DNA of 64,000 nucleotides from Okapia johnstoni (taxonomy: Eukaryota > Chordata > Mammalia > Artiodactyla > Giraffidae). The notes under the pieces were generated by a model. That model did no database searches and had not been told where the DNA came from. It saw nothing but the letters and a program-made list of their open reading frames with translations. Below, piece by piece: positions 25,224 through 35,814 of the stretch. Numbering within the stretch: position 1 is the first letter of the stretch; the number at the start of each line of letters is the position of its first letter. The DNA lies in the NCBI GenBank assembly GCA_024291935.2, contig CM044316.1, forward strand, positions 8,052,501 to 8,116,500, written 5' to 3'. The translations under genes and the position numbers were made by a program.

Positions 25224-25370
25224 ACATCAACAAGTGTGGACCATCATGGAAAGTGTCCTGTGGAATATACGTAGACTGCCAGAACTTTAACAACACACAG
25301 CGTCAATGCAGAGGAAACAGAACTCTTTCTCAAAAAGAATTTGAGAATGAGTGTACTAAGAACACTTTTG
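25224..25370 (+). CDS. ADGRE2: Degraded calcium-binding EGF exon (EGF2)
   Basis: A 147-base exon, phase 1 to 1, between gtgttccag and gtaaga. It starts DINKCGPSWKVSC, matching the DINEC start of family calcium-EGF domains, and ends NECTKNTF where human ADGRE2 has a final NTC. The frame is open, but the domain is damaged: the conserved Glu of DINE is Lys, the Cys-x-Cys pair near the middle is reduced to one Cys, the last EGF Cys is Phe, and a new Cys appears a few residues before it. Calcium binding and normal EGF disulphides are therefore unlikely. It may be skipped in mRNA, or retained as a non-canonical spacer. Confidence 0.65.
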
Positions 25371-26781
25371 GTAAGAAGGAGCCCATTTCTTTCATTTCCT
25401 CACTCGTTAAGTTTGGCCACTTACTCCAGGCCACAGAGGTCTGTTCTCAGCACCTGCTGGTATCCCCTCTCTCTCCAAACCCCAAGGATCAGAACCCCAC
25501 ACAGAGTGTCACTTCTGCAATATTGGGTGCCCCCTTGACACTTGGCGTCTTATTTTCTCAAAATAAACAGAGGAGTGGCATTCAAGACATTTCAGGAGTT
25601 GACATCCAGTGCAATGAGTCCCAGGGCACTATCTGTATTCTTCATCATTAATTGCCAAGATTAGACTTTTCTCACCTGGTTCCCATACAAGTTTGGGCAA
25701 GCTAGGGGTCCTTTCAGACTCTCCTGGAATGATGGACCTGAGAACTCTGTCTAGAAATGTCGGAAGGGGGATATTCAAGGGTGGTCCCATCTTCCCCAGC
25801 CAGCCCTGTCCCTGGATAACCTTACCCAGTTCCTTGGCCACTCAGCCTTTGTCTATTTCACTATGCAAGTATCCACCATGTCCCTGACCAATAATTTCAA
25901 TTAAAAAGCCTATGGGAAACTCAAATGACCTGGGACCCGGGAGGATGTTATGTCAGAATGGGTAGGTGACATGAACCACACCACATATACTCAAAGTGGC
26001 TCCCATCTGGCACAGATGGAAAGAGAGAGTGTCACTGGGCTTCATTGTCCTAGCCCAACTCTCTACATAGGAGGTCAACAAAGGCCCCACGTTGACTCAG
26101 ACCACTTGAGCCTTGTGCAGAAGGAGCCCACAAGTTTGCATCCTTAGTTAGATGCCCAGGGCTAAGAAGACAGAAGCACCAGCCACTCCTCATCCATCAC
26201 CACCTGCTTCCTTCTTCAGCCACCCAGCCCTCAAAGCTGGCCTCACTCAGATGATGAGTCTTATCATTTCATTTCAGTTTGGAAAATGCCTTCCATGGGT
26301 ACAGGAAATGGATCCTCACAGCACCAACACTGCATGGCTGGAAGTAGACCCCATTGTACTCCCAGTCTGGTCCCCAGTGTCCAGGAGCCGCTGGCTTGTC
26401 TGGCATCATCTTTATACTCCTCACCCCTTCCTGAAAGCTTATTGAGGGTCCTGGCTCAGGGATGGGTCTTGGATTAGCTTCATGGAACTAGAGTCTGAGC
26501 TAGCATGGATGGGAGAGCACTATTCTTTCTACAAACGTGTAGCACATGAGGTTCCACAGAGGTTGTGTCTATCAGCGACTGATCCCTCAAGAGGCCTGAG
26601 AAATGGAGGGGAAGTGTTAATTCCTTGATTCCAAGTAAAGTACAGGATCCTCAGGAATGTCGCTGAGAGTGATGGGCTACAGAGCCAGAGCCATCCAGTA
26701 AGAAGGCAAAGGCCATGGGGATAGTGGTTGCAATTAGAGCTCAACTCTCCCCTCTTTGTCTTCTCTGTCTTTCTGCCACAG

Positions 26782-26835
26782 AACTCAATCTACTACTGCT
26801 GAAGACAATGAACACTGCAGTCCAGAACCTTAAAA
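26782..26835 (+). CDS. Second signal-exon copy (copy B), hydrophobic core weakened
   Basis: A 54-base segment, phase 1 to 1, between ttctgccacag and gtgagt. It has exactly the length and phase of the signal exon at 20580, and its flanking introns are clearly similar. It reads LNLLLLKTMNTAVQNLK: four leucines then a Lys, so the hydrophobic core is much shorter than in copy A. It may be a decayed duplicate that is spliced out, or an alternative N-terminus. No separate start exon for it was found. Confidence 0.5.
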
Positions 26836-27123
26836 GTGAGTCTCTGCACCCTGCTCCATTGGTGACATAAGCTGGAGAGTGTATGCCATGGTCTGGGTCC
26901 TCTCACCAATAAAATGAGGCAAGGAGGTTTATTCTGCAAAAGTATCCTCTAAGGATACTAATAGCTGTTACTCTTCCCCATTATGTCCAGAGTTTTCTGA
27001 GGCTTTTCACTTCTAGTGGCAGCCATTCAACACTTTCCTCCCCTCCTCTACTATGGGGTCTCTAGCATGCAGCTGACTTCCTCAGTTTCTTGGGTCTTCT
27101 GACCATGATCTTCATCCCCACAG

Positions 27124-27258
27124 CCTCTATCATGACACGTTGTGCTCGGTGGTGCCCTCCAAACTCCAAATGTGCTGATGCCAACACCTGTCGCTGCATT
27201 CCAGGATTCACGTCTTCAACTGGGGAAATCATCACCAGCCACTCAGAGACTTGTGATG
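27124..27258 (+). CDS. ADGRE2: EGF-like domain 1 exon, copy B
   Basis: A 135-base exon, phase 1 to 1, between tccccacag and gtacag. It encodes SIMTRCARWCPPN, then NTCRCIPGF, then a closing SETCD. All six EGF cysteines are present. The CARWC motif and the EIIT...ETCD end are closer to human ADGRE2 EGF1 than copy A is. It joins in frame either to the copy B signal-like exon or directly to the degraded EGF2 exon, since all these exons are phase 1-1. Downstream it joins the stalk exon at 29669, so no calcium-EGF follows it. Confidence 0.85.
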
Positions 27259-27659
27259 GTACAGAGGCTTGGGGGTGGCATTAACTTGCAGGTGACATAT
27301 GCTTGGGGGTGGTATATAGAGATTGTGGGAGGACACTATGGGACCTCCAGAGCCCTCAGCCATGGGAGAAGCACAGAAGTATTTTAACAAGGGTAACATA
27401 AAAGTGACAGCACAGGAAAGCATGAGGGGAGTGGGTAATCTTGTTTTCATGATCAGCTGGGAGAGGGACGAGAGCCGACACAGCAGAGCTGGGCTACCTG
27501 GTGCAAAGTGTAGCTCGGACACAGGCTGTTTGACATTTAGGAAGTTGTTTTTCCTCTTTGTGCATTATTTGCTTGTCTGTAAACCAGAGGTAGTCATCAT
27601 ACCTACCCTATATGGATGAACTTAGATTTAATATTTACCTTAGTGGAAAAAAGCTAAAG

Positions 27660-28125
27660 TTTCAGTTCAATTCAGTTGCTCAGTCGTGTCCAACTCTTTG
27701 CAACCCCATGAACCACATCACACAAGGCCTCCCTGTCCATCACCAACTGCCGGAGTCTACCCAAACCCATGTCCATTGAGTCAGTGATGCCATCCAACCA
27801 TCTCATCCTCTGTCATCCCCTTCTCCTACTTCCCTCAATCTTTCCCAGCATCAGGGTCTTTTCAAATGAGTCAGCTCTTCACATCAGGTGGCCAAAGTAT
27901 TGGAGTTTCAGCTTTAGCCTCAGTCCTTCCAATGTATATTCAGGACCGATTTCCATTAGGATGGACTGGTTAGATCTCCTTGCAGCCCAAGGGACTCTCA
28001 AGAGTCTTCTCCAACACCACAGTTCAAAAGTACCAATTCTTGTGCACTCAGCTTTCTTTATAGTCCAACTCTCACATCCATACATGACCACTGGAAAAAC
28101 CATAGCCTTGACTAGACGGACCTTA
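27660..28125 (-). repeat. BovB/ART2-type repeat in the copy B intron
   Basis: Same family as the block at the window start: TTCAGTTGCTCAGTCGTGTC then CCAGCATCAGGGTCTTTTCA and CATACATGACCACTGGAAAA. Confidence 0.92.
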
Positions 28126-29601
28126 GTGCAGAGAAAATTGTCAACACATGAGAGCTATAGTTGTTATTCATACTGTTACATTATTATTATTTTTATGACA
28201 AAAAGAAAAGGGGGAAATAAATGAACCAACAGAAGGAAAGAAACTCCCAGGAGGAAGCTCAGGCTCTCTCACTATCTCAAGCTCACCAGGAACTCCTCCT
28301 CACTGACCATTGTGGTTTCCCACATCAATCCTCGCAGCAGATCCAGGATACTAGCACACTTGGATTTTTTTCCCCACCTTCTCCCAGTTTGCCCAACTGT
28401 CATATTTTATTCTAGGAGTTTTACTTTTTCAGGGCAGAATCTTTTTTTCAATAATCATATTTGGACCCAAAAAGCTTAAATTATATATCCAAAGTCACAC
28501 ATTTAGTAGGGTCATAGAACCAAGATCCAGATCTAAAACTTAAGGACTTTATTTTCAACAATATAAGATCATAAGGGAAATTATATTGCTTAAAAAGTTA
28601 ATAAGATGGTAAATTTTATGTTTTATGAATTTTACCACAATACTAAAAAGTAGGGGAGAATTATATGGTTTTACAAGACATAATCCTTGTCTACTGATAA
28701 AAGTTTTTGATGGACATTTATTGCTACTAAAGAAAAATATTCCTAATATGTGAAATATGATGAAAAAAAAAAATGAAGAAATTTCCAGGGATCTGTGTAA
28801 TGGACATAGGAGTGATTTTCTTTCTTTCTTCTTTTTTTTTCATGTTTTAAATTATCTTTGTTTTCCAAGTATCCATGTATTACTTAATATTTTTTATAAA
28901 AGTAGATTTTATCAGATTTTTGTCATCAAAAATGGTCTTTGACTGATGGTAAGTCTTTCTGTCACTCTAGATGTATTCCCAGAGTTTCCTTTATGCATTT
29001 GTATGTGTGTCTCCTGGAGATTTGTAAACTGCTGAACATGGAGAAGAGATCTGGCTGCTAGTCTCAGCTCCTTCCTAGGAGCACACTTGTCAGGTTGAGA
29101 AATTCCCAATCCTTATATCCTCCCCTCCTCACACTCCATTTCCACTATCCTGCACTCAATTCCATCTCATCTCATCAACCTTTAAGACAGGTCTCCAGCA
29201 ACTGCCACTATCTAAGAAGACAGAAAGAAGTCTCAATGCCCAGGTAGAGGTTGAACTTGAATCCCTCAGTTGTGCATCCCTCCTACATCTTGTTCTGTCT
29301 TACTGCAGACCCTCCACCTGGGTTTAGGGCCTTCGAAGGGAAACCCTTAGGTCCAGAGATGAGGACTCTGATCTGGGGGGACCAGACGGCTGCCCTGACT
29401 CATCATGATGTCATGAGTCCTCTGAAGCCATAAAGTCTTTGGTTCCCTAATTGGGATACACAGGATCAAGCATTCTGTTCCTTCTTTTTGATTCATTCTT
29501 ATGTTCATGGTTCTTCTTAAACTGTTACTCTGAGTAACCAAATATTCAGGGATTAATGTCTGGGATGGTACCTGGCCTGACCTGACTCCAGATCCCACTC
29601 A

Positions 29602-29629
29602 CAACACACACACACACACACACACACAC
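29602..29629. repeat. (CA)n microsatellite
   Basis: About 13 CA units ending roughly 40 bases before the stalk exon 1 acceptor; likely length-variable. Confidence 0.95.
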
Positions 29630-29668
29630 CCTCTCACCCTTAATGATCCACTGTACTGTTCCCTGCAG

Positions 29669-29715
29669 AGATCTCCATCCACACCTGGACCGCACCCTCA
29701 AGTATCAACAGCTCG
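29669..29715 (+). CDS. ADGRE2: Stalk exon 1 (after EGF)
   Basis: A 47-base exon, phase 1 to 0, between ccctgcag and gtgagt. With the preceding G it reads EISIHTWTAPSSINSS. The Trp-Thr-x-Pro pattern matches the FSTWTPPPG segment that opens the stalk in ADGRE2 and ADGRE5. It contains an N-glycosylation sequon (NSS). Confidence 0.8.
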
Positions 29716-29810
29716 GTGAGTGGCCCAGAAGACAACATGCAGCAGGAAATCCCTCCATTTAGCCCACCTATTTCCCCCAAGTTCTAACCTCCTCATATTC
29801 TTCCCCCAAG

Positions 29811-29888
29811 ATGCTCTCCTGGTTCTTCAACAGAGTCCAGAATCTTAGTGAAAACATGGAATCAGTCCCTGTCCAGGACACTATCCAG
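29811..29888 (+). CDS. ADGRE2: Stalk exon 2
   Basis: A 78-base exon (26 codons), phase 0-0, between ttcccccaag and gtaagg. It reads MLSWFFNRVQNLSENM and ends VQDTIQ, aligning with the LSRFFDKVQDL...TIQ segment of human ADGRE2/ADGRE5. This is the start of the GAIN-side stalk. One N-glycosylation sequon (NLS) is visible. Confidence 0.85.
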
Positions 29889-30303
29889 GTAAGGGTAGGA
29901 CCCAGGGAGGCAGGTGGGGGCTTCCCACAGGTGTTGTGGGAAAATCTGGTCTGGGAGGAGATACCTCAACATAATGGTGCACTGCTCTGAGGTCCTGCCT
30001 CTCCCAGGGGGGTTGGAAGTGTGGACACGTGTAGTCACTGTTACTTTCCCACATGCACCTTCTGAAAACCTTTTATCTTGAAGCTCCTGAATATTGGGTT
30101 TATGTCATCCTTGGCACTCATGTACAAGATTGACCTCTGAATGGCTGGATTCCAGAGGCAAAGACTACCCAAAGAATCCCACCTGGCACTGCCTTTATCA
30201 CTCAAACAGTTTCCAAGCTCTGTTCTCTGTGAGCGAGTGGGTAATGTCTTCATACAACCTCTCAGGTGTGTGGTCTACTGGCTCTGTGTCTGTATCTCCA
30301 CAG

Positions 30304-30481
30304 AACCTCATACAGGGGGTGGATGAAATGCTGGAGGTCCCCCAGGACCTGGAAACCCTGCCCAACTCAGACCAGCACCTTGTGGCCTCTAACCTGCTTG
30401 TTGGCCTGGAAACTGTCTTGAGAGGACTGAGCAAGTCCCTGAACAATGAGTCACTGAACTTCAGTTCACCTTCAGGCACAG
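30304..30481 (+). CDS. ADGRE2: GAIN subdomain A exon
   Basis: A 178-base exon, phase 0 to 1, between atctccacag and gtagtt. It reads NLIQGVDEMLEVPQDLETLP, then a segment with LVGLETVLRGLSKSLNNES and ends SPSGT. This matches the helical GAIN-A part of ADGRE2 (ALDELLEAPGDLETLP and VLRGLSKNL). Sequons NES and NFS are present. The frame is open and length agrees with the human exon. Confidence 0.9.
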
Positions 30482-30667
30482 GTAGTTACCTGGAACAGCC
30501 TCCAGGCTCCTGCTCTGCTCATTCCTCGTTCATTCCTTTCCCAACCTCACTAGAGTCCAGTGACCAGGGTTATATTTCATGCTGATCTCATAAATAAAAA
30601 TAAATTTAAATAAATAAATAAATAATTGTGCTAAGCAAAGCAAATAAGACAGAGGAAGACAAATACC

Positions 30668-30876
30668 CTGGTTTTTCTGATGGTTCAGATGGTAGAGTCA
30701 GCCTGCAATGCAGGAGATCTGGGCTCGATCGCTGAGTCAGGAAGATCCCCTGGAGAAGGGAATGGCAACCCACTCCAGTACTGTTGGCTGGAGAATCCCA
30801 TGGACAGAGGAGCCTCGCAGTCTACAGTCCATTGGGTTGCAGAGTCAGATATGACTGAGCCACTAACACTTTCAAA
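30668..30876 (+). repeat. Bov-tA SINE
   Basis: Head TTTTTCTGATGGTTCAGATG, box TGGGCTCGATCGCTGAGTCA, Bov-A end TATGACTGAGCCACTAACAC. An AAATAAATAAATAAATAA run precedes it. Confidence 0.92.
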
Positions 30877-30879
30877 AAA

Positions 30880-33800
30880 CATTACAAACACCAAGGTCAT
30901 CAATATAGAGAACAGATTGGTGATTGCCGGGGACCAGGATAGCAGTACAGGAAATGGTGCAAAGAAGTCAGAAGGTACAAGCTTCCAGTTAAAAATAAGT
31001 TATGGAAATGTACAACATGGTAACTATAGTTAATAGTACTGTACTGTGTATTTTAAATTGCTATGAAAGTACATATTAAAAGGACTTACCACAGAAAAAT
31101 TTGGAACTCTGTATGGTGACAGATTTTAGCTAGTTTTTGTGGTTATTGTTTTGCAATATATTCAAGTATGGAGTCACTATACCTGTCAATTTTACCTCAA
31201 TAAGAAAAACAGAAATGAATGAAACTATATATAATATACACTTTCATTGTAAATAAAATATGAGCGTAAAAATAATGATAATGAAAAACTCAAGACAAAA
31301 TAGAAATGGTTACAAAAGGGAAAATTTTTAATTTGGAATAACACAATTTTCTCATATTATTTGTCATGTAGGTATGATCTGTTTCAATTGAGTATTTGTT
31401 TTGCTTAGCACAATTATTTATTTTTAAAAATTTATTTTTATTTATAGTAGTTTCGGGAGTATAGCATAGTAATTTGGTATTTTTACAGAATACACTTCAT
31501 TACAAGCTCTTACAGGACAATGGCTATATTCCTTATCCCAAATAATATATCCCTGTTGCTTATCTATTTTAAACATAGCAGTTTGCACTTACTAATTCCA
31601 TAATCATAACTTGCCCTTCCACCCTACCATCTCCCTTTTGGTAACCACTAGTTTCTTTTCAATATCAATGAATCTGTTTCTGTTTTGCATATCTTGGTTT
31701 ATATTACTTTCATGTTTCACATAAAGATGATATACAGTATTTGTCTTTCTCTATCTGGCTTATTTCACTAAGCATAATACTCTCTAGGTCCAACTACAGT
31801 GTTTCAAATGGCAGAATTTCATTCATTGCTGTGGTAGATTAATATTCTATTCTACATAATCACCACGTCTTTTTATCCCATTCCTCCACTGATGGACACT
31901 AAAGTTTACAATTTTAATCAAAGTGTAAAATCTAGTGGCATTTAGTACATCATTAGGTTGTAATGATCACCTCTATTTGTAAAATAACTTCACCTCTCCA
32001 AAAGTAAAAACTGTAGGCACTAAGCAAACACTCCTCAATCCTCTGTTCCCCTGGTCCCTGGCAACCACTGATTTGTTTTCTATCTCTGTGAATTTGCCAT
32101 GCTGGAAATTTTGTATAAATAGAATTAAAGATGTATGATCTGAATGTCTAGCTTCTTTCACTTAGCATAATGTTTCCAAGGTTCATCCATGTTGTAGCAT
32201 GTATCAGTATTTCATTCTTTTATGGCTGAATGATAATGTATTGTACATGGATGTACCTCCTTTTGTTTATCCATTCATCCATTGATGGACATTTGGCTGG
32301 CGGCCACCTTTTGACTGTTGTCAACAATGCTACTATGAATGTGGTGTTTCTTTTTTGCCCGCACCTCACAGCATATGGCAAGTAGGATCTTAATTCCTTG
32401 ACCAGAGATCAAAACTGTGCCTCTTGAATTGGAAGCACGGAGTCTTGGAAGCACTGTACCACCAGGGAAGTCCCTGTAGTATAGGTTTTGGTTTGAATAA
32501 CTGTTGAATAAAGTTCTTTGGGGCACATAATAGGGTGTAAAATTGGTGATGTGGTAGTTCTATTTTCAGCTTTTTGAGGAACCACCAAACTAGTTTTCCA
32601 AAGTGGCTATTTCTTCATTTTGCATTATCAACAGCAATGTATGATGATTCCAATTTCCTCATCCTCAGCAACATACGTTACTTCCGTTTTGCTTTCTTTT
32701 TCTTGTAGCCATTCTAGTGTGTGTATCTCATCATGTTTCTATCTGCATTTCCCTAGTGACTAAGATGTTGAACATATTTTCATGTCATTGTTGAATTTGT
32801 CTATATTTTATTGGAGAAACATCTACTCGAGTATTTTTCTTTCTTTTCAATTTTTTACATTTGGTTGTTAAGCTATAAGAGATCTTCATAGATTTTTATT
32901 TAGATCCCATCAGATATGTCTTTGCAAATATATTCTCCCATTCTGTAGATTACCTTTTCACTTTTTTGTGGTCTTTTCACTTTAATGAATAGATATTTCC
33001 ATTTTGATGAAGTCTATATCTATTGGCACTTTTGTTGCTTTTGCATATTTTTTCATATCTAATAATTCATTTCCAAATCCAAGGTCATGAAGAGTTACTC
33101 ATGTGTTTTTGTCCTACTTGTTCTAGTTTTAACTTTTAAACGTAGGTCTTTGACCCATTTCTTTATTAAAATTTATTGTGTGAACTAAGTCACTGAATTC
33201 CTTCATTTGCTTGTGGAAAGCTGGATGTCTCAGCATCATTGTTGAAGAGATTTTTCTTCACCCATTGATGGTCTTGACACCCCTTTGTGAAAATCAACTG
33301 ACCATAGATGTATGGATTTATTCCTGGATCCTCAGTTCTGTTTTACTGCTCTGTATTCATAAAGCAATTTCCCACCACTTTGAATACTGTAGGTTGGCAG
33401 TAAGTTTTGAAATCAAAAATTGTAATGCCTCTAAATTTGTTTTTCATCTTTAAGATTGCTTTGTTTACTCAGGTCACTTGCAATCCATTATGGATTTTAG
33501 GATGAGCTTTCCATTTCTGCTGAAAATTAATTTAATGATGTCAGAATTTTGATACAGATTGCATTGAATCCATAGATCATTTTGGGGACTATTGAGATCT
33601 TAATATGATGGTTCTGATCCATGAACACAGGATTTCTTATGATTTATTTAGAGTTTCTAATTTATTTCAACAGTCTTTTGTAGTGTTCAATATACAAGTC
33701 TTGAGTTTCCTTGGATAAAATTTTTCCTTGTATTTTGTTGACTATTTGTGTGTCTATGTTCAAATTGACATTGGTTTATTGGGATTGCTGTGATGCATTA

Positions 33801-34140
33801 TCTTATTTTGTTCTTGGTATAATGATGGTCTCATAGAACTATTTAGGTAGTTATTTCTCTTCTCTTCTGTGGAAAAGTTTACAAAGGGTTAGTGTTAATT
33901 CTTCCAGAATGCCTGGGAGCATTCACTGTAGAAGCCATCTGTTCTGGTCTTTTCATTTTGGAAAGTTTTGGATACTGATTCAATCTACTTATCTGTTATT
34001 GGATTGCTCTGATTTTCCATTTTCTTAAGTCAATTTTTTGTATTTTGTGTCTCTAGGAATTTCTCCATTTTATTTAGGTTGCATTTCATGTTGTTGAATA
34101 ATTGCTCATATGTTCTCTTACAATCCTTTGTAAATTTAAA
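30880..34140. repeat. Old L1 block in the stalk intron
   Basis: 30880-31420 is an L1 3' UTR in + orientation (ATGGTAACTATAGTTAATAG). 31420-34140 is L1 3' and ORF2 text in minus orientation (TTTCACTTAGCATAATGTTT, TGGATCCTCAGTTCTGTTTT). A CHR-type SINE lies at about 32343-32475. No coding exon is seen within. Confidence 0.75.
32343..32475 (-). repeat. tRNA-derived (CHR-type) SINE
   Basis: Reads TAGGATCTTAATTCCTTGAC, AGAGATCAAAACTGTGCC and CCACCAGGGAAGTCCCT, an inverted tRNA-like SINE within old L1. Confidence 0.7.
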
Positions 34141-34465
34141 TGATATATGCATATACCGTTATTATGTGTACCAAATGATATTGCTTATGACAATAATATC
34201 ATTATTTATAATATACATTATTATAAATATCATATTTATATATCATTGATAAAATGATGTATAATCATTTATATGATTGCATTATCACATAAATGATTAT
34301 ACATATAAATCATATGATATATCATATGATTTTGATATTTTTACATCATATTTAGATAGCATGTAAATCAATGATAAAAATATATCATTATTTCCTGAGC
34401 TACCATGGAAGCCTATATAATATACATAATGTAATATATGAAGTATCTACATATTTATATAATAT
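34140..34465. repeat. AT-rich, palindromic low-complexity tract
   Basis: Repeated ATCATTTAT/ATAAATGAT and CATATGATATATCATATGAT units on both strands give many short inverted repeats. No coding potential. Confidence 0.8.
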
Positions 34466-34471
34466 ATTAAG

Positions 34472-34815
34472 GGGCTTCCCTGGTAGCTCAGCTGGTAAAG
34501 AATCTTTCTGCAATACAGGAGACCCCGATTTGATTCCTGCGTCAGGAAGATCCCTTGGAGGAGGGATAGGCTACCAAGACTAGTATCATTGAGCTTCCCT
34601 GGTGGGTCAACAGTAAAGGTTCCAATATTAATCCAAAGTTTACAATACAGGATACCTGGGCTCGATCCCTGGGTTAGGAAGATCTCTTAGAGAAGGGCAT
34701 GGTATCCCACTGCAGTATTCTTCCTGGAGAATCCCCATGGACAGAGGAGCTTGGCAGGCTACCGTCCATGGGGTTGCAAAGATTTGGACATGATTGACCA
34801 AATAAGGGCAGCACA
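34472..34815 (+). repeat. Two Bov-tA SINEs in tandem
   Basis: 34472-34580 is a head-plus-partial copy (GCTTCCCTGGTAGCTCAGCT). 34590-34815 is a longer one with GGGCTCGATCCCTGGGTTAG and CGTCCATGGGGTTGCAAAGA. They lie just upstream of the exon at 34931. Confidence 0.9.
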
Positions 34816-34930
34816 CAGCACATAATATATTAAAATGTTTATTTTTATGTATGCAAATAATGGTAGTATGTGTACCATCATAAGCACAATTATTAATCTA
34901 ACTCCCTTCTATAACCCTCACAACTCTTAG

Positions 34931-35038
34931 AAATATCACTGAAGACACTGGATAAAGAAGATAAGAATGTCACCTTGATTCAGAATAACATAAAGGTGAT
35001 ACTGATCTGGGATACAGTGCATGAATCTAATGACTCAG
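34931..35038 (+). CDS. ADGRE2: GAIN exon (ELSL-type segment)
   Basis: A 108-base exon, phase 1-1, between caactcttag and gtaatg. With the carried G it reads EISLKTLDKEDKNVTLIQNN and ends HESNDS. It aligns with ELSLEV...DRSVTLRQN in human ADGRE2. Sequons NVT and NDS are seen. It is separated from the previous exon by about 4.4 kb of intron filled by L1 and Bov-tA copies. Confidence 0.85.
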
Positions 35039-35225
35039 GTAATGGTTGTGGCAGGGTACAAGTCCCTAGGGATTCAAAGTGAAACGTGATACTCAAAGAA
35101 GCAATAAACAGAAATGTATACTTTAAAGGGAACTATGAGTAATGGTGGGGCCACAAGGAAATAGTTCATTAAAGGAGGAGTCATGTTGGATACCCCAAGA
35201 TATCAACCTTGCCCTTGTCCTGCAG

Positions 35226-35446
35226 GTCCCAGTGTGGTGGGCCTTGTCTCCATACCTGGGATTGAAAAGTTGCTGGATAAAGTTCCCCTGATCGTGGATG
35301 CTGAGGAACAGGCAGTTCCACATGAGACACACAAGGAATTGCTGCAGGAAACCCCCCCTATGCTGCTGTCAGATGTCATATCCATTTTTATAAGCAACAG
35401 TAACACACAGAACCTCAGTTCTCCAGTCAAATTTGTCTTCAAGCAT
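35226..35446 (+). CDS. ADGRE2: GAIN subdomain exon ([11 protein letters not shown])
   Basis: A 221-base exon, phase 1 to 0, between gtcctgcag and gtgagt. It reads [20 protein letters not shown], then [19 protein letters not shown], and ends [10 protein letters not shown]. This is a strong match to the same block of human ADGRE2 ([31 protein letters not shown]). It forms the beta-rich part of the GAIN fold that cradles the cleavage site. Confidence 0.93.
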
Positions 35447-35631
35447 GTGAGTCCTGGGGGGATGAAGTTGTGGGTGTGGGAGAGACCAGAGTTCTGGGCA
35501 CAGCCTTTGTGTTTCAGGGATGTCCATCAAGGGTGCATCATATCCCAAGGAAAGTTCATCATAATCTAGATTTGGGTCAGCATTTCTAAGCAACAGAACC
35601 ACCAGCTCAAACCTTCTTCCTGTTTCTACAG

Positions 35632-35811
35632 TCAAGGACCCCTGAAACAAAGGGGAAGGTGCACTGTGTCTTCTGGGAGCTGAGCCAGAATGGAAGTGGC
35701 CATTGGGCAACCAGAGGCTGCAGGACGATGGACAGCAGAGACAACAGCACCACCTGCCAATGCACACACTTCAGCAGCTTTGCTGTCCTCATGGCCTACT
35801 ACGATGTGCAG
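35632..35811 (+). CDS. ADGRE2: GPS exon (autoproteolysis site)
   Basis: A 180-base exon (60 codons), phase 0-0, between tgtttctacag and gtgaca. It contains [20 protein letters not shown], then [20 protein letters not shown]. The four GPS cysteines and two tryptophans are present, so the fold should form. In known family members cleavage falls between the residue after His and the Ser; here the bond would be Phe-Ser (HFS) rather than the usual Leu-Ser. The new N-terminus SSFAVLMA would be the tethered agonist. Cleavage with Phe is plausible but untested. Confidence 0.93.
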
Positions 35812-35814
35812 GTG

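Larger units (their letters stand above)
26530..29500 (+). repeat. Tandem duplication, copy B (signal-like + EGF1 region)
   Basis: Second copy of the 20270-24560 region. Flanking text of both exons and the downstream intron (CTCATCATGATGTCATGAGT versus the CTGATCATGACCCTGTGAGT of copy A) can be followed throughout. It carries its own BovB/ART2 insertion (27660-28125). The copies are clearly diverged, so the duplication is not recent. A counterpart of the EGF2 exon was not seen in copy B. Confidence 0.85.
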
